Shown: positions 11,091 through 22,900 of the stretch, in pieces
Layout: the number at the start of each line of letters is the position of its first letter
How positions within the stretch are numbered: position 1 is the stretch's first letter
From: Micropterus salmoides
Taxonomy: Eukaryota; Chordata; Actinopteri; Centrarchiformes; Centrarchidae
DNA: 64,000 nt
Direction of reading: 5' to 3'
NCBI RefSeq assembly: GCF_014851395.1
Contig: NW_024040707.1
Span: forward strand, 9,708,187 to 9,772,186
Notes under the pieces: model-generated
Told to the model about the DNA's origin: nothing
The model's input: only the letters and a program-made list of their open reading frames with translations
Databases searched by the model: none
Made by a program: the position numbers and the translations under genes

Positions 11091-14000
11091 ACTCATATTT
11101 GAGAAAATTGAACCAAAAAACATTTGGTGATTTTCCTTTATAAATGATTTAAATAATTACTGTAATGGTTGACGATTAATTCTCTGTGGATCAACTAATC
11201 AGCATTTAACTAAATGAACAGCTCAATTCACATCGGTCACTGTGTGTTGATGATTTCTCTCTTAAAGTTTACCTTTGGATGTGCAGTAGCAGCACACTTT
11301 ATTATGTAACCATCAGTCATGCTGACTTTGGTCTAGCTTATGCTTATAAAGAACCTCGAGTCATTTCAGTTGTTTATTCACAACGAGTGCTTGCAGAGAG
11401 ACCAACAAATGGAGCCATGAGGCATTCTGGTCACATTCTAGCTGACAAAACACACAGTCAGTCCATCAATATTCTCCAAAATTCACATTTAGGAAAAACA
11501 ACTACTCACTGTCTTGAACTTTCAGTGTGTATGCATAAAATACCAAATAAGCTTACATAAATTCATAGAGCATTCTAGCTGAGCTAATGGAACAGGCTCA
11601 TTTCATTATCGTAGACATCTTTTAGAGCGGAAACAGAATGTGGACAACAGAGCGCGCATGGCTCCACCAAGTTAAACCAGCAGAAGCTTTTATGAGCGTA
11701 AACCGACTCATGTAGTGCAGAAAAGTTGTTCAGTGACATGAACATGTAGAATTAGACAATCAGAGTGAGAGCCTCAGGGTTAAATCAGAGCAGCATCTCA
11801 CGGCAAAAGCTGATTGTTTTAAAAGTTTCAGAAGTTTAGCGAACTCTTCTGTGGTCACAGCCGATTATGTCAAGAGAGCGATCTACCAGCTGAGACGGCT
11901 TTGATGGGGATGAGGGCCGGCATCTAGATAGACATCAGGAACATGGGGAGAATCACAAGAACTGACAGTCACTGTTTTCACCACAAAGCTTCACTAATGT
12001 TATTGATAGAGGGGGAATATTAGAATTGGTGTTGAGCTGTCAAAATGAAGGCGAAAGGCATGGCTAACAGTTGTGTGGTTGATGAATTGTTTTTAAGTGC
12101 TATTTCAAATGGATGATGGTGCACCCTGGACTTCACCCTGCTGAATAAATCTGTCGGGAGAAGTTGTTGTTTTATTAGCTTTCCCAGAGCTACCTTTTTT
12201 CTAGAGCAATTAAATTATTCACTCGTCTTAATTGATGTGTTTTGCTAACACCGATTTTTTTCCTGAAGGTCTTTCAAGATGCTCGCCACCCCAATGTCAA
12301 GTGCTTTTCCCTCATGTCCTTGATTCGTTGCTTCAAGTCAACTTTGAATTATTGAGTTCCATGGCAAAGCTCATCTGTGTAACAATGTGTAATAAAGATG
12401 TCATGACTATGAGATGCAAGGGATAAAATGGCTTTATTAGACCAATCACTGGAAGAATTAATAGCGTAGGACTTGAAATATTAGCATTAGCACTACCATG
12501 AGGTAATATTACAGTGCAGCAATTGAGGCGTTAAGTTTGTTAAAATGAAGCTCGAGTTAGTTTGTCTTTTAGTGTCGACTAACTAAAAACAATGGATGTT
12601 CTCTGGATGATAGACGCATGAGTATTTATGGAATTGAGGGCTAAAAGGTATATTTCCAAAAGAAAACACTGTGTGGCGCAGCTGTTTATACTAAACATTG
12701 AGTCATAATAGCCATCAGCATTTTCTTTCTGCTTTCTGATTTAAACAAATATGTTGAGGAAATAAAAAAAACTCTAAGAATAGCCTCAAAGTTAAGAGGA
12801 TGTGTGTTTTGCCATTGACAGGTTGCTGCGGTTTGAAATTACACTGGAAGGCCAGGGATGCAAGCTGTAAAGATCCTGATCTAAAGTCAGTGAAACAGGA
12901 TATGTATTGGTCAGCTCTTCCCTGACCTAAAGGTCAGAGCATTCTTTTTATAGTGTTAGATATCCTTGAATTCATATATTTGTCCTCTATATATCTATAA
13001 CTATTTAATAGATTGCCATGAAATTATTTACAGAGATTCATGGTTCCCACATAATAAAACCTTCTGTCTGCCCTCAAAATTTTCATTTGTTAAATACTTT
13101 GGAAAACTAATGACATTCCCATCAGCTTATTTTTGTTGATAATTTTATCTAGCTTGCATGCTAACATGCAAAACTAAGATGGTAGTGAAGAAGAGGTCAT
13201 CATTTTACCTGTGTGAAGTTTACATTCACATATTGCCTTTTGAAATAAAGAAGTGCAGCATGACAGCTTAAATTGTTCTTTAGCAAAATCCAATGCATTT
13301 CCACACATGGTAACATTGCATAGAAAATTATATATCTTGCAAATTCCTGATTACTTACTAGTTAAATAGACTGAATTACATTGCTGTCTAATTAGATGAG
13401 ATCACTTTGTCACAAGCAGTTCATTCCTCCTCAAACTTGATGGCAACCTGTTGGCAACCTAGCACTGTGTTTTAAGTGGACACAGTAAGATGAGTGTGCA
13501 GGGCCCGTTTGTAGCATCAACACCAACCGCAGAGCGAGAGCAAAGCAGTGTCAGGGTGTATCTGCGGCAGGAAGTGTCCAGGTTTCAGCGGACCTGACAG
13601 ACTGTGGCTCATTAAACCCCCATCAGACGCAGGAGGTCAAGACAACAACTACAGCTCGGGCAACACATTCTGCCTTCATGCGTATAATGTAGACACACAA
13701 TGTGACTGTGTAGGCCCAGCAGGACAGGATAATACCCCAGACCTATCAGATGTTTTATTTTTAGTGTTTTAATCATTACTGCCAACTGCTGAGAGATTCA
13801 GAGAAATCTTTAGATAAAGCATAAAGAGACCATCGGCTTATGGAATTATTATTCAGGATAGGAAAAGTTGATGCTTTTATTTTTATTCTCTTCTCACTAC
13901 ACACTTAATGCAAGTTGTATTGCTGTGTTTTCTGTGTGGGTGGATGGTTGGTTTTGGGGAAGCAGGTCGAAAATGTTGCACCAGAAGGTTTCACAGTGGG

Positions 14001-14847
14001 GTAGAGAGAGAGGGACTGGGGGCAGTGTTTGGCAAGGATGAAATGATAAGCATAATTTCAGGTTGAAACAGTGCTACTTGTTTGACCATATTTTATCCAA
14101 ATGTGCTAGAACAACAGTGAGAGCCTTTGGCTTTGAGCCAAGACTGCAAAATGCAAGTTGTGTGTTTTTGGATTTCTTGATGTTGCGGCAACCAGCTCAG
14201 TTGTTTCCCAATCTCTGACTCTTGTCGCCTGTGCTGAAGTCCTGCAAGGTCAGACAAGTGAGTCCTATGCCAACCTCAGGCTGTGTGGCGGCTCTTGATC
14301 TCTATCTGACCTCTGTACTTCCCTTTTTTCCCCAAATTCTCTCAGAGTGTGAGACAAAAACACAGACAATCCTGGATTTCATTGCATTTCATTCTAACCC
14401 TGCTTTTAATCTTAAAATCTCTCTCTACTCCCTGCCTTCCTCTTCCTCATTTGTCCTCCTCTGTATATAAAATAAATCCCCACCAGAGACCCCCAGTAGG
14501 AGAGAGGATGGAAGAAGAGGATCTCTGTCAGATCTGCCTGTCGAATGACCAGTCAAGTAGAAAGGTTCAGTTACATCCTGTCCTTCTCTTACTCTTTAAA
14601 GCAGTCTCATTAGTCCCACTGGACCAAAGGACCTACAGTGTCTCTGCTAGGGCTGGGCTTGGCTTTATACTCGGAGAAGCTGGGTGTGTTAACCCCACCC
14701 AGTCAAGGGTCATAGTCACTTAAGAGCATTGGATCTTGGTGAAGTGATGTCTAATTGCTAATCTCCTGACCACAATGGATCTGTATTGTCCATTTGGAAT
14801 ACTGTATTTGAGCAAGCTTGTGTTAGCCTAGGTGTTCAAAAATAAGT

Positions 14848-15622
14848 TTGAAGGAATCATTTAACATTTTGGGAAATATACTTATTTGCATTCTTGTAAA
14901 ATTTAGATGAGAAGATCAATATCACTTTAATAACTGTCCATAAAGATACAGCCAGGAGTTGGTTAGATTAGCTTAGCATACACAGCAAAGGCACGGGTGA
15001 AAGTTCTAAAAATTTCTGCCTGATTGGATTTATGGTACTGAATACTGAATATTGGGAATTTAAAACATTTGGAAAATGATATATTGACTGATAGTCATAT
15101 TTGGAAATAAACATCTTTATTCAGGTCCATTTGATTTGTTTTGTTTTTTTAAATTTGTTTGTGACAAAGACACATACTGAGCAGGATATTTTACAGTTGA
15201 AAAATCAACTTCTACTATATAATAGTAACACTGTCTCTAAATTACCTACATATTTCTTCACTGCATTTGATTGGTACCTGCAAAATATATACCAATACCA
15301 TATCTGCATAAATTAACATCGGCCAGTATACCGGCGAAGCCAATTGATCGATTTTGAACTAAAAAGCTCTAAAGCTAGCTTTCTGGACATAACCCCTTTT
15401 AAACAACAATATATAATGTGTTAATTAGTGAGCTTTAAAGGTGCTGGTAGGCAGACAGAGCCAGGCTAGCTGTTTCCAGTCATCATGCTAAGCTAAGCTA
15501 ACAGTCACTTGGCTCCAGCTTCATTTTTAACAGACAGATGGGAGAGTGGTATCGATCTTCTCATCTAACTCAATGCAAGAAAATAAATTAGCATATTTCC
15601 CAAAATGTCAAACTATTCCCTT
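14848..15622. mobile_element. Foldback MITE, copy 2, with interrupted centre
   Basis: The left arm (ACATTTTGGGAAATATACTT, then TTAGATGAGAAGATCAAT) is mirrored by the right arm (ATCGATCTTCTCATCTAAC, then GCATATTTCCCAAAATGTCA). The centre from about 15005 to 15345 does not match other copies and may be a later insertion. Confidence 0.8.
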
Positions 15623-16555
15623 GATATTGGGCTTTCTCTGATATATAACCTGCATGTCATGTTTGTCTTTTGGATTCTGTTACCCTACCTTGTGAATCTC
15701 TGTTGTCCTGTGTGTCAACGTGACAGTGCTGCTCTGATAATGTCAGAGGAACGTTGTCCGCTCTCTCCGGACATCACATCTGTCAAGTCACTGTCGACTC
15801 AAACAAATCTTCACCATGTCAGCTACATCCTCAGCCACACACATTCACAGCTGCTCCCCCGGAAACATGTTGCAGCAAAACACTTTATTTTCAGTACAGC
15901 TTTGCTACTAGTACTTGTCAATTTAGCTGCAACTAGTACACAAAACCTGCAATATCATTGTGACTGAGCAGACAAGGAGAATCTGTACTGGAGAATACAG
16001 TACCCACAAAAAGGGTCATTATTCATTGTCCAAAAAAATCTAAGTTTGTGTGAAAGCATCATGCATCACTGTAGATGCAGAAATTCTTACTCCAGTGTAC
16101 TCCATTGTTCGACTGCAGCTACAGATTCTTAGTCTGTTAAAGCGTGTGTGTATTTAGTGACCCGCACCTTTTATCAAATTCAAACTGTGTTTTCCCATGA
16201 AGATGTGCTGGAATGGGCACAAACGCCTATGTTGTGTGTTTACATGAAAACATAATGTCAGCCTGAAGCAAACGCAACAAACAATTTTGGTTGGACAGTC
16301 ATGTACTGTGTTGTAGTATGTCTGCATAAAACAAGGACACAGTTCCAATGTTTTTATTCAGCTCTCTGTCATGCTCTCAGAGAAAATATCCTAACCTATG
16401 AAGCTGGGATTATTCATGACTTTTCCCGCATTCTGATGTGTAACATTGCAACTCCCCAGACCTCAGATTCGATAACTGACAAAGGTTAAATAACAAAACA
16501 ACCTCCTGCCTGAAGTCACAGGACCTTTCACTAGCTTGTTATGCAATTGACACGT

Positions 16556-16572
16556 CCCCCCCCCCCCCCCCC
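16556..16572 (+). repeat. 17-base poly-C run
   Basis: An uninterrupted run of C followed by five T, about 57 bases upstream of the acceptor of the first magix coding exon. Its true length may be unreliable. Confidence 0.9.
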
Positions 16573-16639
16573 TTTTTACTGTCTCACACCATCTGCTCAT
16601 CCTTCAATCCTGTTTCCTTTCCTCTCCAGCTCGTTTGCC

Positions 16640-16919
16640 ATGTCTAAGACAGCGGTGAAGAAGCTGCACTGGCGTTCCAAGGTACAGGACAGCTTCGTCC
16701 CCTTGCTAGGCTCGTCGGGGGAACTGGGGATCGCCATTGGTGGTGGAGCAGATTATGGAGAGTTTCCTTTTGTCACGTCGGCTCCAGGAGGCGGACTCAC
16801 AGTGGGTGATATCATCCTAGAGATTGGGGGAACACCAGTATTAGGGATGACATTAGGAGATGTCCGTGGTGTCCTCAATTCCTGCCCCCATCCTATCCGC
16901 ATCAAAACTGTGTCACCAG
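16640..16919 (+). CDS. magix: magix coding exon 1 (PDZ0)
   Basis: Starts MSKTAVKKLHWRSKVQDSF, the usual MAGI opening (MSK...KKxHWxSKVQ). PDZ0 follows, with binding loop GELGIAIGGG and GGLTVGDIILEIGG. The acceptor at 16628-16629 implies an untranslated upstream exon. Ends in phase 1. Confidence 0.9.
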
Positions 16920-19900
16920 GTATGACTCAGCATGATAACCCTCCTATAAATTAGTCTGCAGTTTATTGTTTTGGTAAATGTGTCAATTATCACCCCACAG
17001 TCAAGGAAAGGTGTGAACCTAACATACTGCAAGGCCTCTCCTGCTAATGGCATTTATGTATCCCTATGCCACAGTGCCCATAATAATGCAATCAATGTTT
17101 AATTCTCTTCCAAACACTGCAGACTGTTTAATTTGTGGCTGTTTATGTTGCACACCATTGCACCCAATCAATCTGTTACACCAGTGTCCAAGCTGTCATC
17201 CATAGTTATCTTGCTCAGTAACCCTCCTCTGACTCTCACAAGCCAAATCTGCAGCCTGAAACATTCTGATGCTGATATGCACATGACAATTAGTCTGGAT
17301 ATGTCAAGGCAATGGGTCAATATGTGGGTAGGAGGTCAAAATGATGACACATGACAAGAGTGTGGCGATACAGTTGTCTGTCACCCGCAAGAGGCCTTGA
17401 TGTTTAGAACAGAGGGCTGAAAGTAACGGATGTCTTTGTTGGCTCTGAACAGGGCAATATGTCACTGGAGTGTCACCTGACTGTGGCTCCCGATGGCCTT
17501 GCTTGCTAGATTGATAGCTGATTTGGCCACAGGGGTGTAAATGGGGACCTTTGCTCCCGGTCCCTCTGCTGCTGGTAGATCCATTATCATTTCTGAAGTC
17601 TGCTAGCCCTCCCTGGGCAGCTTGACTGCGTGTAGTGTGGACAGTGATGGATGAGCTGATGCGACGGGTTGCTGTACCACACCTCCTCCTACTCCTACTA
17701 CTACTACAACTCCCTTTGCTCCAGCCCTTAAATACACAACACTAGGCTATATACCCCAGAGGCAGGCAGCAATTTAAAGTTTTTAGCACTTATACTGGTG
17801 CTTTGTGGACAAAAACAAAGAGTAGGGAGTTGATCTGTCTATCAAATTTAAAGTTTCCTTCAGTGGTGTACCCTAGTATAGTATCTCTTCTTTTACCTTG
17901 ACATCTGACTGCTTCATCGGTAGCCCACATGTAATATGTTTGCATTATGTACAAGAGATCAGCTCAATCAGCTTCGGAGAGCTGATGTTCAACAGGCTGG
18001 AAAATAGCAGCTGTTTCATAACATGATGAACAAAAGCCCATAATTTCTTCCAAAAGGCAGCTGGCTGGATTAACTTGCCTTTACAGGCAGAAGCCATATG
18101 TGGCCAGTAATATGTAATATATGTGCAGTTGACTGCCTCCACTAATAAAGTTCCAATGTGAATTTTTTTTAATAGCACACAACAAATTCTGTTTGCTACT
18201 GGGCGGAACCACTGTAAGAGACATTGGGGGTAGGGAGTGACAGGGGATAGTTGGGCGGCAGCCTATAAGGGAAGCACTGACAGAGCGGTCGTCTGTCAGA
18301 GTGATAATCTGAAGATGCTCTCAGCCAATCCATAACAGCAAGTGACCTGTCATCAGAGGCCGTAAAGCACTTGAGATTATATTAAGAGATCAGAGAGGAA
18401 TCTGAGCCCTGATAGTCAACTCTGTCTCTGCTGGTGACAACCTCAACTGTTGTGACTGGAGCAATTAAGCCAGTAGTTTATGTATGCATGAGAGACTCGG
18501 GTAAAACATATTTTATATGCAGGATCTATGTGAAGTGATATAGGGAGATCAGTAGGTGTGAATGTGAAAGTCTAGGTTGCAAAATGATAGTGTTAAATCA
18601 AGCCTGGCAGCAGTAAAGATTAGTACTTTAAATAAATGTGTCTATTTGACATGCTACAAACAAATCTTAGAGTAAATAACAGTGTGTTTGTGCTTACTGG
18701 GCTGATTTCTTTCTCTCGCTGTCTCTCTCTCTCTCTGCTTCCTCCTTTCCCTGCCATACATGTATCGGTGCCCTTCCCTCAGGCTCAACATTGTGCAAGG
18801 ATCTCAGGTTGTATCTGAGTAAGTGCTTCACACCCGGCTCTGTGGACAGCCAACTTCAGCAGGTCATCCGAGAGAACCTCTACCTCCGTGCTGTACCTTG
18901 TAAGTAACCTTCAATAATTTGCATCCCTCTATATACCTTGTCTTTATATTTCTTTGGCCTTTAAGCCCCCTGTTCAGATCTTTGTCCCGTTGTTGTCATT
19001 TGTCTGAATATTGTGTTTATTTTCACCATGCACATTATATTTAATCTATCCAGGCGTACTTCTCTTAAGTTTCTGATCTTATTAATTGTTTGATAGCACA
19101 TGTGGTAGTTGCTGCCTTGTGAATAGCTTGGTGTTAATTGGGCTTTAAGCCTGTGAAACACTTTTCCACATGGGGGGTGGAGTCTAAAATATCTTAAATC
19201 ATGTCTGAGTGAGAATAAATGCCACAACTGCAATCAGTTTGGACATTTCCATAGCAACAGTCTGTATTGTCACAACACTGGGTTTATCCTCAGTGGCAGT
19301 TGCCCCCTTACAATCCTCACCCTTATGCTCCAGGCTATTACTTTGTTTGGGTGGTAAGCTGGTATTAAATGTGATGATAGTTGTGTTTGACAGGTTCTTT
19401 TTATTAGTACTGTTGTTGTATGATCCCCTGAAAAAGAGGCCTGTAGTCTACACAAGCTGTTTCATTATGATGATTATGAATACAATCAAGCACAATGGCA
19501 GCCAAAGGCAGCTAGTTGTAGTACATCTGTTGCTATCTTAATCCTTTATAATATGACGTCACGGGAAATGGCCAGGGGATATAGCAGCCTTGCAGGGTTT
19601 TTTTTGAGGAAGATCTATGTTTTTGATTTGTTTTCTGACTTGTGTCGGTCTGCTTTTGCATTTGTCTTGGTCAAGTGTTAGTATGGCGTAGACAGACCAC
19701 CTAGTGTGTGTGTTGTCTTAACCTTGCCGTGGCAGTGTGGAGTTGCGGCTAATCTCTCCTTTAGTCCAAGAAGTAGGTCATGTGGGACAGTCTGCCGGCA
19801 TGCTACACAGCCCACTCGCTGACAGAGCAAGGCACAGGTCAAAACTCCCAGCATGGTGCAAGAAAGTGCCTCTGTTAGTATTCAACATATAGATGCATAT

Positions 19901-22900
19901 TATAGTGTAATTGCAGTTTAATTCATATCAGGCTTTCTCATTACTTAGCCATGCATGCGTGCATCCTGTTAAATCTACAAGTAGCTACTCAGGGAGTGAA
20001 TTGTGCAAATAAAAAGCAGTGCTTTAGCCATCTCAAAAAATTGATAAAGAGAAATGGGATGGATAAAGGACTGTCATATACAAAATGAGATAAATCAGTA
20101 ATTTGATGTTTGGTCAAACATTGTTCTGAAGACACAGTTTATACACTGTATTATTTGGCAAAATATTGTAATATATTACATAAAGCAGTCCAGCCTCCCC
20201 TACCAGTGGTGTCAAACTTTGGAAACAACTTCCCATTTCGGAGTGCTTCAACAAGGCAGGCTCAGCCCCCCGGGTGTGTAATCTTCTGATCTGCTGGACA
20301 TGACACAGTAAGATGCCGTTGTTCTCATGCCGATACCAACACACACATGCAATCCTGATCCCAAGACGGCAGAATACTTGTAGATTTATAAAAGTAGACT
20401 TTTCCTTACTTTTGTTATTTTTCCATCGAGGAGGCGCCTGTGCTTCATGTAACAGGGATTTTAAGCTGAGGAGTTTTTATCAGTGGCTCATTGTGGCCCC
20501 CTTCAGGACCATGTGTATGTTCCTCCTGTTTCAGGAGACTCTTTCCTGTAGTTTGTTAATTTTTAAAATTAAAACTAAGATGAAGATGAATTAGCCCGTA
20601 AAGCATGGTTCAAGTTTTAAAATGTTTTTTTTACTATAAGGAAGCAAAGATGGTATGATGGTTTTGATTTGTATTTTCTCATTTAAATGCTATTTCTTCT
20701 TTGGAAACTGTGGCTTAGTACCACCGTGCTATTTAGAGAGTATCTGGATCCCTGAATCCTTTTGATGAGACAATGTTCTCTGATGTTGGAGCTGGCACTG
20801 ATGCAAGAAATATCATTACAAAGGCTCAGTTAGGAGGGCAGTGCATAAAAATGGAAATGAATGACAGAATTAAGTAAATGCAGGCTACTGTATCAATAAT
20901 CTAGGCAGGGGGAATTAAATTAAAAGCAAATGTCTATCAGTGCCAAAATGGAGGAGGGGCCGACTGCAGTATAATGGCTGTGTTTCTTATACTGAAGCAG
21001 ACAGGATGCTTACTGTGTAGCGTTTGGGTTGCAGGTAAATGTGTAGACCAACAGTGTTCAGCCCAGTAAAACAAAAGTTTCATATAACAGCTTACTATTG
21101 AAAACTATCCTTTTTTGTTTTCTCATTTTTAACAAAAATGCAAATTTTGCAGACCTTACATTACCCATCTAAACTTTCCCATCCATATTTGTGTAATTGC
21201 ACTATCCATTTCTTCATGTGCCCTTGGATGATTCAGAGCCAATGTCACGGTTTCAAGGCTGGCTGTGTCTCTGTCTTGTCCATGAAAAGACTTTTCTAAT
21301 TGTCTTCAGAGTGAGTCAGAGATAAGAACATCATCATTTAGTTATTCTAATATGCTCACTGCAGCTTTGTCAGGCAGATCGTCTGTGGCCTTTTCAACTG
21401 TAGGATTCATTGTTAGCTATTTGTGTGCAGTGATCTGACAGACAGCTCTCTCTGGGTGTTGATACAGAGTTCTCTGTAATTACCTCTTCAATCCCTATCT
21501 CACCCTCTCTCCCAGTGTGCGGTGCCTACAGGGACAGGCGGGGAAGAAGAAGATGTCAATAATCCATCTTGCCCCCCCCCGCCTCGCCTGACATGTCATA
21601 TATATTTCCTAGGAGGGTGCATAGATAATGAATCTCTACTTCGCACCACATCAGCTGGAGAGATACTGTGTGCCCTGAGGGGAGAAGAAGAATTACACAC
21701 ACATCAGACGTCATCAGTAGATTTGCTATCAGATCTTTAATTAGACACAGAGACCTCTAATTTCCTTTAACTTTCCTTTAACAAGCACAAACTTGAGGTG
21801 CAAGCACACATGGATGTGACCAAATTTGTTTTTGTATTTTTTTGGTGACCAGAGGACTGCAGTGGAAAAAAATGGTTGACTGAATACATTATACAGTATC
21901 AGCAGGTGGAGTTGGGGAGAGCTATAATGATGGTCAATCACATCAGCCCTTCTCATCCCCTTTAAAAGAACCAGACAGTTTCCTAATGAGCTGGGAAGTG
22001 AGGGTCAACCTTCTCTGGAGAGAAATGTCTCTTCTCTGGGAAGCACAGAGCACAAGTCACAACATAGGCAAACTTAACTGGAGCTGAAACAATTAGTCAT
22101 TTGCTAATATTCAAATGATGACACGATTGCTCAAGAAAATAATTGACAAATGAAACGATAATGAAAATAATCAGTTGCAGCCCTTAATTTATATAATTGT
22201 TTTTGTGATTCTGTGTATCTTTGCAATATAAAGCCATGAAAGTGATGAAGTGATAAAAAGTTGTCAGAGCAGGTGGAGAAGAGGTTAGGGTGATAGAGAT
22301 ACCTCATGCTCACTAATGTTTGTGTTTCCAGTCCCTTATGTCTATGTGTTAATTGTGTTTAGTTTCTTTGGTCTATGTGTGTGTGTATTTGCGTGCATGC
22401 AGTCATACATGTGTCATTGTGGCTGGGAGAGCAGCTCCCAGGACAGCAGTACATTAATCATGGGTTTTATAGGGTAGCTGGGCGTGACTCCCTCCTGCCA
22501 GCACCACACTGACATCACATGTGGTCCTCCAGGAGAAGGACAGAGATTCGTCCTTAGTTTGGACTTGGCGTGATTATGTCTTGGGAAAAGAATTACTTGT
22601 CTCGAGGTCAGAACGGGCGCCTTGTATTTCAATTTGCAAATTAAAATGATTCCACCAGATTTGACTTTATGAGTAATATAAAAATGTGATATATTTCACA
22701 CTACATGCCTGCACACATATTTCATGGTTAGGAGATGTTTGACAAATATATAGCAAACATTGAGGCTTACCTCAGTGATTCTGGGATGCTTTTCCTGCCG
22801 TGGTTTGGACTCACTGCTCTCTGCCAGGCCAAGGTCAATGTGAATCAATTATGACGACAGACCATTGATCATCCAAGTGCTCCATCTTTGTAATGGTGAT

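Larger units (their letters stand above)
7242..16629 (+). other. Inferred magix intron 1
   Basis: No supported coding exon lies here. The stretch holds GT and CT microsatellites at 7480-7520 and 7869-7950, CA runs at 9343-9392, one dispersed ATTAATCG-type repeat near 10.7 kb, one foldback MITE near 14.8 kb, and a 17-base C run at 16556-16572 just before the exon. Open frames inside are short and repeat-derived. Confidence 0.45.

Noticed and set aside
14502..14570. A frame starting MEEEDLCQICLSNDQSSRK, with a CxxC-like start
   Set aside because: It ends at a poor donor (AAAG|GTTCAG), has no supporting upstream or downstream exon and lies in magix intron 1. The resemblance to a RING start is too short.
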